Source: Campylobacter volucris (lineage in GTDB: Bacteria; Campylobacterota; Campylobacteria; Campylobacterales; Campylobacteraceae). Taken from it: 64,000 nucleotides of DNA. Made by a program: the position numbers and the translations under genes. The notes under the pieces were generated by a model that was not told the DNA's origin, ran no database searches, and saw only the letters and a program-made list of their open reading frames with translations. Numbering within the stretch: position 1 is the first letter of the stretch; every line of letters begins with the position of its first letter. This document shows, piece after piece, positions 38,877 through 45,908 of this stretch. The stretch is taken from assembly GCF_008011665.1 (NCBI RefSeq), contig NZ_VOWJ01000031.1, positions 1 through 64,000 on the forward strand, written 5' to 3'.

Positions 38877-40985
38877 ATGGAACATATACTAAATATCAAT
38901 AATCACATAGAAATTTTTGAGACAGATAAATTTGCTAAGCAAGCAGCTGGAGCTGTTTTAATGAGAGAAAAAAATGCTGTTGTTTTGGCAACTGTTGCCA
39001 GAGAAGATAAAATGGTAGAAGAAGATTTTCTACCTCTTACTGTTCAATATATTGAAAAAGCATATGCTGCAGGTAAAATTCCAGGTGGGTATGTCAAAAG
39101 AGAAACCAAACCAAGTGATTATGAAACATTAAGCGCAAGGATAATCGATAGAAGTTTAAGACCATTGTTTCCAAAAGGATATGCTTACCCAACGCAAATT
39201 GTGGTGATGGTTCTTTCTGCTGATAGCGAAGTGGATTTGCAAGTTATGAGTTTAAATGCAGCAAGTGTTGCGTTATATTTAAGTGACATTGCAATCAAAG
39301 CTCCAGTTTGTGGGGTGAGAATAGGTAAAATTAATGATGAATTTGTTTTAAATCCAAGCAATAGTGAGTTAAAATCTAGTACTTTAGATCTTTATGTAGC
39401 AGGTGTTAAAGATGAGCTTTTAATGATAGAAATGAGAGCTTTAGCTGGTAAAAAAGATGGTGTGCATTTTATGAATGAGCTTAGCGAAGATGAGACTTTA
39501 AGAGCGCTAGATTTTGCAAGTAATGCTATATTAAGAGGATCTAATGCTTATGAAAAAGCTTTTGCTGCTTATAGAAAAAATTCAAATCTTGAGTATAAAG
39601 TTGAAAATGATAATGAAGAATTGATAAATTTTGTTAAAAATTCATATTTAACTAAGCTCAAAATAGCCATTAATCAAATGGCAAAAAGTGAAAGAGCAAG
39701 TGAAATTTTTCAAATTGCTAAAGAAATTGAAAAAGAAAACATTACTGTTGAAAAAGAATGGACTTTAGAAGATATCCAAAAAGCTTTACATGCGTGTAAA
39801 AGAGAAATTGTTAGAACACAAATTATAAATGATGGCAAAAGAGCTGATGGCAGGGGTTTAAAAGATATTAGAAAGATTGATATTGAAACTAATATCTTAC
39901 CAAGTGCGCATGGATCTTGTCTATTTACTAGAGGGCAAACTCAAGCTTTAGTTGTAGCTACTTTAGGCGGGGATAATGATGCGCAAATGTCAGATATACT
40001 TACAGAAAAAAATCCAATATGTGAAAAATTTATGGTTAATTATAATTTTCCAGGATTTTCAGTGGGCGAAGCAAGTCCTATAAAAGCCCCAGGTAGAAGA
40101 GAGCTAGGACATGGAAATTTAGCAAAAAGGGCTTTACACCCTAGTGTAGATAATGATTATGCACATACTATTCGTTTGGTTTCAGAAATTTTAGAAAGCA
40201 ATGGATCAAGCTCCATGGCCACTGTTTGTGGTGGCTCTTTGGCTTTAAAAGCTGCAGGTGTTCCTAGTGTGAAATTAGTAGCAGGTGTGGCTATGGGGCT
40301 TATTTTTGAAGAAGATAAATATGCTATATTAACTGATATTATGGGGCTTGAAGATCATGATGGAGATATGGATTTTAAAGTTGCTGGAAGTTTAGAAGGT
40401 ATCACTGCTTTGCAAATGGATATTAAGTTAGGTGGTATAGAGCAAAAAGTATTACAAGAGGCTTTATATCAAGCAAAAGAAGCAAGAGCTTATATTTTAA
40501 ATTTAATGCAAGAAGCAAATTCTAAAATAATCATAAATGAAGCTATACTTCCAAAAATAGAAATTTTCAATATAGATTTAAATAAAATTCCAGATATTAT
40601 AGGTCAAGGTGGAAAAACCATAAAAGAAATTATTGAAAAATTTGAAGTAAATATTGATTTAGATAGAGATAAAGGTGAGGTAAAAATTTCTGGATCAAAT
40701 AAAGAAATGATCGAGCAAAGCAAAGAATATATTTTAAATTTAATTCACTCAAAAAATACCAATAAAAAAAGAGATAAAAAAGAAATGCCTAAATTTGAGA
40801 TCGGCGAAGAGTTTGTAGGCGTGGTGCAAAAAGTAGTTGATTTTGGTGTTTTTGTAGGATTAAAAGATGGTATAGATGGTTTATTGCATAATTCTAAAAT
40901 CAAAGAAAAATTAGAGCTTGGTAGTGAAATACAAGTAAAAGTTCTAGAGATTAAAAATGGCAAGGTCTCTTTAGATTTAGCTTAG
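38877..40985 (+). CDS. pnp: polyribonucleotide nucleotidyltransferase (PNPase)
   Basis: PNPase degrades RNA 3' to 5' with phosphate. The 702-residue protein has two RNase PH domains (the second with [17 protein letters not shown] and the metal-binding [12 protein letters not shown]), a KH domain near 555-615 ([15 protein letters not shown]) and an S1 domain near 640-700 ([20 protein letters not shown]). All domains are present, and the length is standard. It matters in Campylobacter for cold survival. It is monocistronic by position, with tRNA genes downstream. Confidence 0.97.
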   Translation: MEHILNINNHIEIFETDKFAKQAAGAVLMREKNAVVLATVAREDKMVEEDFLPLTVQYIEKAYAAGKIPGGYVKRETKPSDYETLSARIIDRSLRPLFPKGYAYPTQIVVMVLSADSEVDLQVMSLNAASVALYLSDIAIKAPVCGVRIGKINDEFVLNPSNSELKSSTLDLYVAGVKDELLMIEMRALAGKKDGVHFMNELSEDETLRALDFASNAILRGSNAYEKAFAAYRKNSNLEYKVENDNEELINFVKNSYLTKLKIAINQMAKSERASEIFQIAKEIEKENITVEKEWTLEDIQKALHACKREIVRTQIINDGKRADGRGLKDIRKIDIETNILPSAHGSCLFTRGQTQALVVATLGGDNDAQMSDILTEKNPICEKFMVNYNFPGFSVGEASPIKAPGRRELGHGNLAKRALHPSVDNDYAHTIRLVSEILESNGSSSMATVCGGSLALKAAGVPSVKLVAGVAMGLIFEEDKYAILTDIMGLEDHDGDMDFKVAGSLEGITALQMDIKLGGIEQKVLQEALYQAKEARAYILNLMQEANSKIIINEAILPKIEIFNIDLNKIPDIIGQGGKTIKEIIEKFEVNIDLDRDKGEVKISGSNKEMIEQSKEYILNLIHSKNTNKKRDKKEMPKFEIGEEFVGVVQKVVDFGVFVGLKDGIDGLLHNSKIKEKLELGSEIQVKVLEIKNGKVSLDLA

Positions 40986-41025
40986 TAAATTTAAGCTATA
41001 AAAGCTTTGTTTTTTGTCTATTTTC

Positions 41026-41054
41026 TTGACAAAAAACTTTTCTTTTGGCATAAT
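41026..41054 (+). promoter_or_regulatory. promoter of the five-tRNA operon
   Basis: A perfect TTGACA (41026-41031), a 17-base spacer and CATAAT (41049-41054) precede the first tRNA by 14 bases. This is an unusually complete sigma70 promoter for Campylobacter, fitting a strong stable-RNA operon. Confidence 0.8.
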
Positions 41055-41068
41055 TTCATTTTTTTGCT

Positions 41069-41144
41069 GTCTCGTTAGCTCAGCCGGTAGAGCATCTCCC
41101 TTTTAAGGAGGGGGCCGTTGGTTCGAATCCAACACGGGACACCA
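41069..41144 (+). tRNA. tRNA-Lys (TTT)
   Basis: The cloverleaf is complete: acceptor GTCTCGT/ACGGGAC, D-arm GCTC/GAGC, anticodon loop CTTTTAA (anticodon TTT), T-arm around GTTCGAATC, and an encoded CCA. The 76-base sequence is repeated exactly at 41326-41401. Confidence 0.97.
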
Positions 41145-41157
41145 CTAATGTCTTTTT

Positions 41158-41233
41158 GGTCGCTTAGCTCAGTTGGTAGAGCGCCACCCTTACAAGGTGG
41201 ATGTCATAAGTTCGAGTCTTATAGTGACCACCA
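41158..41233 (+). tRNA. tRNA-Val (TAC)
   Basis: Acceptor GGTCGCT/AGTGACC (one G.U), anticodon loop CTTACAA with anticodon TAC, T-loop GTTCGAGTC, encoded CCA. 76 bases, second gene of the cluster. Confidence 0.97.
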
Positions 41234-41246
41234 TCCTTTTTTGGTT

Positions 41247-41323
41247 GCGGCGGTAGTTCAGCTGGTTAGAATATCGGCCTGTCACGCCGGAGGTCGCGGG
41301 TTCGAGCCCCGTCCGCCGCGCCA
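41247..41323 (+). tRNA. tRNA-Asp (GTC)
   Basis: Acceptor GCGGCGG/CCGCCGC, discriminator G, anticodon loop CTGTCAC with anticodon GTC, encoded CCA. 77 bases, GC-rich as expected for a stable RNA in AT-rich DNA. Confidence 0.97.
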
Positions 41324-41325
41324 TT

Positions 41326-41401
41326 GTCTCGTTAGCTCAGCCGGTAGAGCATCTCCCTTTTAAGGAGGGGGCCGTTGGTTCGAATCCAACACGGGACACC
41401 A
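41326..41401 (+). tRNA. tRNA-Lys (TTT), second identical copy
   Basis: Identical over all 76 bases to the copy at 41069-41144, and separated from tRNA-Asp by 2 bases. The identical direct copies flank tRNA-Val and tRNA-Asp, so recombination between them could delete both. Confidence 0.97.
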
Positions 41402-41410
41402 CTGCTAAAT

Positions 41411-41486
41411 GACCCTTTCGTCTAGCGGCTCAGGACATCACTCTCTCTGTGTGATAACAGAGGTTCAAATCCTCTAGGGGTCGCCA
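41411..41486 (+). tRNA. tRNA-Glu-like gene, anticodon reads CTC, aberrant anticodon loop
   Basis: Length 76 with acceptor GACCCTT/AGGGGTC-type pairing, D-arm, T-arm GAGG..CCTC and encoded CCA aligns base for base with tRNA-Glu of E. coli. The anticodon arm is odd. By that alignment the stem is TCACT/TGTGA with a T-T mismatch at the loop edge, and the loop is CTCTCTG, giving anticodon CTC and a T at position 37, where a purine is almost universal. The usual tRNA-Glu loop is CTTTCAC (anticodon TTC). It is either a changed or decaying gene or a base-calling error in a CT/GT-rich stretch. Confidence 0.75.
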
Positions 41487-42366
41487 TTTGGAAAAATATA
41501 TATTATTTACTTTATATATGTTTTGTACTATTATATAAGGCTGGTGTTTTGTGATAAAAGAAAAGTATTAATTCTTATAAAACAAAGTGCTAAAAACTAT
41601 ATCAAAATTATAAATTTTATATTAAATATGAGATATGAAGAATAATTTTTTATTAGCTATATTTATTTCTTTTGCTGTAAGCAATTACCTACTTTAATAT
41701 ATCAGAGGATTTAAATTTGTATATTCTTTCAGTTTTTGACATAAAATAAAAAAATAGTTAAAAAGAATATAGTTATAAATATGAAGCCAAATAAAAGATG
41801 GTGGATTTAGCAGGTGTGTAATTTACCAACCAAACACCTAAGCATCCATACTTTAATGAAATATTTTTTCATTTGCACATGCTTTTGTACATACTTTGTA
41901 TTTTATTGTAAAAATGTGTAAAAAAGTGATATTGTTTTACTAAATAGGTGATATATTAAAATTTTTAGAGTGTGAATTTCAAGGAAAGAATTTTGTGGAT
42001 TTAAATTCTAACAAAGAAAAATACTGCCTGACTAATGAAGAGCAAGTGTTTAATATATTCAAGAAACAATTTCAAAAATAGAATATTTGCTATTATATGA
42101 ATTGCTAAAGTAGGTTAAATCTCATTTTAAAGATTTAACTCCTGATATAATTTTAGCTATTTTTTTCAAAGCTATAAAAATTTTTTAAAATCATTACCAT
42201 TTAAATTTTTTCCAATATCTATAATTCTACATTATACTATATTAAATATTTTATTTTATATCCTGTTTATGCTGGTAAATAAAATATAAATGCTATGCTT
42301 TAGATAGTTTTAGAAGTTAGCAAAGATATTGTATGTTTAAAACAATAACTATTCTAAATGTAATAG
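41487..42366. other. gene-poor AT-rich island left part
   Basis: These 880 bases contain no convincing complete gene. They are very AT-rich with scattered stops in all frames. I see the 17-bp tRNA-end repeat at 41798-41814 and one short open stretch without a start codon (41944-42081, plus) whose translation includes FVDLNSNKEKYCLTNEEQVF. That stretch could be a relic of a mobile-element gene, but is too short to name. The rest shows nothing I can support. Confidence 0.6.
41798..41814 (+). repeat. att-like repeat: copy of the 3' end of the tRNA(CAT) gene
   Basis: ATGGTGGATTTAGCAGG is identical to 43630-43646, where it is the 3' end (CCA, acceptor strand and part of the T-stem) of the minus-strand tRNA(CAT) gene. 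The copy is in the same orientation, on the 3' side of the tRNA, 1.83 kb away. Beyond the 17 bases the similarity fades, although a CCAACC recurs nearby. This is the pattern left by tRNA-targeting integrases. Confidence 0.7.
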
Positions 42367-42975
42367 TTGTATTTTAAAAAGGTGCTATCCATATTGAAGA
42401 TGAAGATACTTAAGTTAGTATTTAATGATGAAAATAATAATGGTTGGGAAGATGATGGTTCTTGTGGAGAACAAATTTTTATCTTTAATAAAAAAGATAA
42501 TAGATGTCGCTCCAAAGACAAATTTTTTGGCTTAACTGGTGGTGGTTGTTGTGATAAAGATAAAGTATTTATAGGGCTTGTACCTTGTAAAGAAGATGAA
42601 AAAAAGCTAGCCAAACTCAATAAGCAAAATAGATGTGTAGAAGTTGGTGAATATTACTCTAAAAAAATTAAATTCATAGGTTGTATTCAGCATAAAAAAA
42701 CATATTGTTGTTTTAATTCAAAATTAGCAAGAATATTTAATGAACAAGGACGCCCACAAATTGGAAGGGGTTGGGGTTCTCCAAAGAGTCCTGATTGTAG
42801 AGGATTTGCTCCAGAAGAATTTCAAAAGTTAGATTTTAGTGAAATAAATTTAAGTGAGTTTATTGCTGATATTGTTGGAAGTATTGATGTAGATAAAATA
42901 CAAGCTGATTCTATAAAAATACAAGAAAAGATTGAAAGCAATCTTGAAAATTTAACAAGAAAACCTACTAATTAA
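42367..42975 (+). pseudogene. traN: TraN C-terminal fragment (conjugation mating-pair protein)
   Basis: The 202-residue open frame matches the cysteine-rich C-terminal part of TraN, the F-type outer-membrane protein that stabilises mating pairs. The strongest segment is KKTYCCFNSKLARIFNEQGR followed by the GRGWGSPKSPDCRGF and LDFSEINLSEF blocks, almost the F-family signature. Ten or more cysteines remain. Full TraN proteins have 600 or more residues and a signal peptide; both are absent, and the first codons (TTG 42367 or ATG 42400) have no good ribosome site. One serine-for-cysteine-type site appears changed (VGEYYSKK). It is a relic of a conjugative plasmid or integrative element. No other tra gene is in the window. 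Confidence 0.8.
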
Positions 42976-43053
42976 AAAGAAAAAATAAAACTATAGAAAG
43001 GAGATAGAGTTTAGTTAAAAATTTGTTTGGTAAGCCAAAGGGATTGTTCTAAA

Positions 43054-43069
43054 CCCTGCAAAAGCAGGG
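43054..43069 (-). terminator. terminator of the toxin mRNA
   Basis: On the minus strand CCCTGC-TTTT-GCAGGG forms a 6-pair GC-rich hairpin, followed by TTTAGAA, 6 bases after the TGA of the small peptide gene. Placement and shape suit Rho-independent termination of a transcript of about 145 bases. Confidence 0.7.
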
Positions 43070-43074
43070 GATAC

Positions 43075-43134
43075 TCAATAAGCCTTGACATAGCAAAGCG
43101 TTAAGAGTATAATTATAAGAACAATGTTGAGCAT
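43075..43134 (-). CDS. 19-residue hydrophobic peptide, candidate type I toxin (Ibs-like)
   Basis: The minus strand encodes MLNIVLIIILLTLCYVKAY and stops with TGA. The ATG is preceded by GGGAGGTGAG, which contains GGAGGTGA, eight bases complementary to the 3' end of 16S rRNA with proper spacing, the strongest such site in the window. The peptide is one hydrophobic helix with a short polar end, and equals in length (19) and in the final AY the Ibs toxins of E. coli, e.g. IbsC, with which it shares most of its aliphatic pattern. Hydrophobic peptides of this kind insert into the inner membrane and collapse its potential. A perfect antisense promoter lies inside the gene, a 5' hairpin precedes it and a terminator follows. 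Together these are the signs of a type I toxin-antitoxin locus; the toxicity is inferred. Confidence 0.7.
   Translation of the reverse strand: MLNIVLIIILLTLCYVKAY
43085..43113 (+). promoter_or_regulatory. perfect consensus promoter of the antisense RNA
   Basis: TTGACA (43085-43090), exactly 17 bases, TATAAT (43108-43113), all on the plus strand and inside the peptide gene that is coded on the minus strand. Full -35 and -10 consensus is rare in Campylobacter. Transcription would begin near 43120 and run across the peptide's start codon and Shine-Dalgarno. Confidence 0.85.
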
Positions 43135-43197
43135 TTAACTCACCTCCCTTCTGGGCGGTAAATTAACGCTAAAGGGTTGCACCCCTTTAGCGTTCAC
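43120..43197 (+). ncRNA. candidate antisense antitoxin RNA
   Basis: The RNA predicted from the consensus promoter starts near 43120. It is complementary to the first five codons of the peptide, its start codon, the whole Shine-Dalgarno (as CTCACCTCCC) and the leader, and ends in the 12-pair hairpin 43165-43194. Length is about 78 bases. The 3' end is not certain, because the tail after the hairpin (CACCCTTAAT) is only weakly U-rich. Pairing would block ribosome binding and make duplex for RNase III. This arrangement resembles IsoA over AapA in Helicobacter. Confidence 0.65.
43165..43194. other. 12-bp perfect hairpin shared by toxin leader and antisense RNA
   Basis: AACGCTAAAGGG (43165-43176) and CCCTTTAGCGTT (43183-43194) with loop TTGCAC. 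On the plus strand it is the likely 3' end of the antisense RNA. On the minus strand it would sit at the very 5' end of the toxin mRNA, where such stems protect and hold back translation in known type I systems. Confidence 0.75.
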
Positions 43198-43462
43198 CCT
43201 TAATACAATTACACCAAACAAACTCTTTAGCTTCTTTAATACAATTGATGAAAAGATTTTACATTTTTATTCCTTAAGTGCTTTAATTTTTACACCTTCT
43301 TTATTATTTGGTGTTACAAATATAGATGATAATTATATTATCTTTACTTGGGGCTATGGTGAAGTAGCAAATGATATTTTACAAGTTATAAAAGATGTCA
43401 TATCTTTGCTTCAATTAACTAATAAAAGTAGAGAATCTTTTCATATCAATGCTTTTAAGTAA
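43196..43462 (+). pseudogene. gene fragment without start codon, unknown
   Basis: This frame is open from about 43139 to a TAA at 43460-43462 but has no ATG/GTG/TTG with a ribosome site near its beginning. The part from about 43196 reads as protein (KLFSFFNTIDEKILHFYSLS, then IFTWGYGEVANDILQVIKD). It looks like the 3' part of a gene whose 5' end was lost. I do not recognise the family. The beginning of the frame lies over the toxin-antitoxin locus and is probably not coding there. Confidence 0.4.
43202..43207 (-). promoter_or_regulatory. possible toxin mRNA -10 element
   Basis: On the minus strand TGTATT (four of six consensus bases) would place the transcript start near 43195, immediately before the 5' hairpin. 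The -35 is poor. The surrounding 11-base TTAATACAATT occurs again at 43236-43246 (plus-strand reading), 36 bases away. Confidence 0.35.
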
Positions 43463-43625
43463 GATAGAGCTTATAAATATATTAGAAAGTTTAAGTTTAT
43501 ACAATCTTTCAACTTTAATGCAAACTATACAAAAAAGATATTTAAAACTAGAATATAACTTAAAAAGCTTTGATAAAGACAATATCTTTTTATCTAATAT
43601 GATTATGAATATGAGATTGAAGTAA
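43449..43625 (+). CDS. small ORF, unknown, at the island's right end
   Basis: An ATG at 43449 overlapping the end of the previous fragment in another frame opens 58 codons (MLLSKIELINILESLSLYNL and on to a TAA at 43623-43625). The product would be helical and polar, with no span or motif. No clear ribosome site precedes it, so it may be a translationally coupled small gene or the frame-shifted continuation of the upstream fragment. It ends 4 bases before the tRNA-end repeat. Confidence 0.35.
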   Translation: MLLSKIELINILESLSLYNLSTLMQTIQKRYLKLEYNLKSFDKDNIFLSNMIMNMRLK

Positions 43626-43629
43626 GTAA

Positions 43630-43646
43630 ATGGTGGATTTAGCAGG
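43630..43646 (+). repeat. att-like repeat within the 3' end of the tRNA(CAT) gene
   Basis: ATGGTGGATTTAGCAGG, identical to 41798-41814 and in the same orientation. Sixteen of its bases are the 3' end of the tRNA gene. The two copies delimit the decayed island. Confidence 0.7.
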
Positions 43647-43707
43647 ACTCGAACCTGCGACCAACCGGTTATGAGCCGGTTGCTCTAACCAACTGAGCTA
43701 TAAATCC
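43631..43707 (-). tRNA. tRNA with anticodon CAT (Met, or Ile2 with modified C)
   Basis: 77 bases on the minus strand: acceptor GGATTTA/TAAATCC, D-arm GCTC/GAGC, anticodon arm AACCGG-CTCATAA-CCGGTT with anticodon CAT, T-arm GCAGG/CCTGC, encoded CCA. The anticodon arm GGCTCATAACC and the first pairs look more like the isoleucine tRNA whose C34 is turned to lysidine by TilS than like an elongator Met tRNA, but sequence reading cannot settle this. Initiator traits are absent. Its 3' end is the likely integration site of the neighbouring island. Confidence 0.92.
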
Positions 43708-43760
43708 GCCAGAAAGTTAAAAATGAAATGATATTATATCTTTTCTTTCTTAATTTAAAT

Positions 43761-44870
43761 TTAGAATTTTATTTTTATTGCTTTTTCAATAGCTAAATAT
43801 CTAAAGGTAATTAAATTTTGTAATATTCCAAAAAATATCATAAAAGTTGTAAAAGAGCTTCCTCCATGACTAAAAAATGGCATAGGAATACCAACAACAG
43901 GTGCAAATCCAATAGTCATAGATATATTAACAGCTACATATAAAAATACAAATAATGCAATACAATTAGTAATTACTCTTGTAAAATAATCATCTTTAAG
44001 CTTGTAGTTTAAGCTAAGTAGGTGAAATATAAGCAAAATATAAAGAAGTATAATTATCACTGCACCTATAAAACCAAATCTTTCAACCGTATAAGCAAAG
44101 ATAAAATCGCTAGTTGAAATGGGTAAAAATTTAAAATGAGTTTGCGTGGCTTCATCGGCTTGTTTTCCGGTTAATCCGCCACTTCCTATGGCAATGATAG
44201 ATTGTTTGACATGATAACTTGGTTCTTCAGATAAAAAATCATGAATTCTTTGTTTTTGATAAGGTTTTAAAAAATCACTATAAATAATAGGAGAAGCCAC
44301 AGCTATAGCTATAAAAATAGTAAGCCAAATTTTATAATTTACTCCTATGATAAAAAGCATTCCATAGCCTACTATCAGTAGTATCAAAGCAGTTCCAAGA
44401 TCGGGTTCTCCTGCTATGAGTAAAAACGGAAGTAAGATGTAAAAACTCAATTTTAAAAATTGTTTTAAACCATAACCATTTTGTGGCGGTGGATTTTGAT
44501 AGATTATATAAGCTAGCATTAATATAAAAGAGGATTTAAAAATTTCAGAAGGTTGTATGGTAAAATCAGTAAAAGGCACATTAAGCCATCTTCTAGCTCC
44601 TAATTTTTCAACACCAAAAATATCAACACTTAAAAGCAAAACTATATTAATCCAATAAATAACAGGTATAAGCCATGCTAATTTTCTAAGCGGGATAAAA
44701 AAGAAAAAAGCAAACCCAGCAAATCCGACTAAAGTATATACAAGTTGCTTTTCAGCCAAACGCACATCTGCTTCGTATATCAAAATAAAAGATATAGCAA
44801 TAATAGGAAGAATAAGTATTGGTTGAACAAAATCAAAGTGAGTTAAAATTCTTCTATCAAGCTTTATCAA
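43761..44870 (-). CDS. rodA: rod-shape peptidoglycan glycosyltransferase RodA
   Basis: A 369-residue SEDS-family protein with about ten membrane spans that polymerises lipid II for cell-wall elongation. The conserved IQPSEIFKSSFILMLAYI, AGEPDLGTALILL and GIPMPFFSHGGSS motifs are present; the catalytic aspartate is the one in the GEPDLGTA segment. RodA rather than FtsW is chosen by the short length and lack of an extended N-terminus. The start TTG 44870 follows AAGGAT. It stands alone, divergent from the rluD-like gene. It keeps the spiral cell's cylindrical wall growing. Confidence 0.9.
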   Translation of the reverse strand: MIKLDRRILTHFDFVQPILILPIIAISFILIYEADVRLAEKQLVYTLVGFAGFAFFFFIPLRKLAWLIPVIYWINIVLLLSVDIFGVEKLGARRWLNVPFTDFTIQPSEIFKSSFILMLAYIIYQNPPPQNGYGLKQFLKLSFYILLPFLLIAGEPDLGTALILLIVGYGMLFIIGVNYKIWLTIFIAIAVASPIIYSDFLKPYQKQRIHDFLSEEPSYHVKQSIIAIGSGGLTGKQADEATQTHFKFLPISTSDFIFAYTVERFGFIGAVIIILLYILLIFHLLSLNYKLKDDYFTRVITNCIALFVFLYVAVNISMTIGFAPVVGIPMPFFSHGGSSFTTFMIFFGILQNLITFRYLAIEKAIKIKF

Positions 44871-44942
44871 AATAATCCTTTATGAAATATTTTGTAATTA
44901 TATGTTAAAATTGCAAATTTTATTCTGAGGAAATACTAAAAT

Positions 44943-45908
44943 ATGCTTAAATTTTCATCACTTTTTGAAGAAAGACTTGACATTTTATTATCCAAAGTGC
45001 TAAATCAAAGTCGCTCACAAATTTCAAAAATAATTAAAGATAATTTAGTAAGTATAAATAACAAAAAGATTGATAAAAACTCTTACAAAGTCAAATGTAA
45101 AGATGAAATTTACATCAATCTTCCTCAAATTAAAACAATACACCAACAATACACTCCTAAATTTGATGTAGAGATTTTATATGAAGATGATGATATCTTG
45201 GTATTAAATAAAGGACCAAATATCGTAGTTCATGGTGCTAGTAGTGTGAAAGAAGCTACTTTGGTTGATTGGCTTTTGCTAAGAGGGTATGCATTATCAA
45301 ATTTAAATGGAGAATATAGAGCAGGACTTGTACATAGATTAGATAAAGGCACAAGTGGTGCAATCGTAATAGCTAAAAATAATCAAGCTCATCAATTTTT
45401 AGCTCAGCAACTTTTAGATAAAAGTATGGGGAGAATTTATCTTGCTTTGTGTGATTTGCCATTAAAAGAAGATAAAATGTGCAATGAAAAAGCTATCATT
45501 AGATGTCCTAATAATAGATTAAAAAAAATTACAACAAAAAATATTTTAAATCCTCACGCAAAAAGCGCAAAGACTGAATTTTTAAATTTATTAAATTCTA
45601 GCAAATGCGCTTTAATTGGGGCAAAGTTATATACAGGCAGAACCCATCAAATTAGAGTGCATTTGGCTGATTTTAATCGTTATATTTTAGGAGATGATTT
45701 ATATGGATATAAAGGAAAAATAAAGTATAATAGGGTAATGCTTCATGCATATTTGATATATTTTATACATCCAAAAACAAGAGAGCTTTTATTTATAAAA
45801 GCTCCGATATTTGATGATTTTAAGCAGATATTGAAAGAAAATTTCACCCAAGGAGAGATTGATGAAAAAATTTCACTTAGCCATCTTAAGTGCAGCTTTG
45901 GTTTTTAG
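44943..45908 (+). CDS. RluA/RluD family 23S rRNA pseudouridine synthase
   Basis: A 321-residue protein with an N-terminal S4 RNA-binding domain (RLDILLSKVLNQSRSQISKI at about 10-30) and the pseudouridine synthase core with the catalytic aspartate in HRLDKGTSGAIV near 140. It is followed by YLALCD and GRTHQIRVHLA near 235. These are RluD-type features; the exact 23S target (1911/1915/1917 or others) cannot be read from sequence. Its end overlaps the FlpA start by 47 bases, so the two genes are cotranscribed. Confidence 0.88.
   Translation: MLKFSSLFEERLDILLSKVLNQSRSQISKIIKDNLVSINNKKIDKNSYKVKCKDEIYINLPQIKTIHQQYTPKFDVEILYEDDDILVLNKGPNIVVHGASSVKEATLVDWLLLRGYALSNLNGEYRAGLVHRLDKGTSGAIVIAKNNQAHQFLAQQLLDKSMGRIYLALCDLPLKEDKMCNEKAIIRCPNNRLKKITTKNILNPHAKSAKTEFLNLLNSSKCALIGAKLYTGRTHQIRVHLADFNRYILGDDLYGYKGKIKYNRVMLHAYLIYFIHPKTRELLFIKAPIFDDFKQILKENFTQGEIDEKISLSHLKCSFGF

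Noticed and set aside
41118-41363. 81-codon open frame on the plus strand
   Set aside because: It runs through tRNA-Lys, tRNA-Val and tRNA-Asp and only reflects their GC-rich sequence; no ribosome site.
42354-42620. 88-codon open frame on the minus strand
   Set aside because: It is antisense to the TraN fragment, rich in Ser/Pro/Leu as such shadows are, and has no ribosome site or family likeness.
43139-43200. Possible oriT (hairpin and GC-rich block near a TraN relic)
   Set aside because: The stem and the CACCTCCC block are better explained by the toxin leader, its Shine-Dalgarno and the antisense RNA; no known nick-site sequence is seen and no relaxase gene is near.
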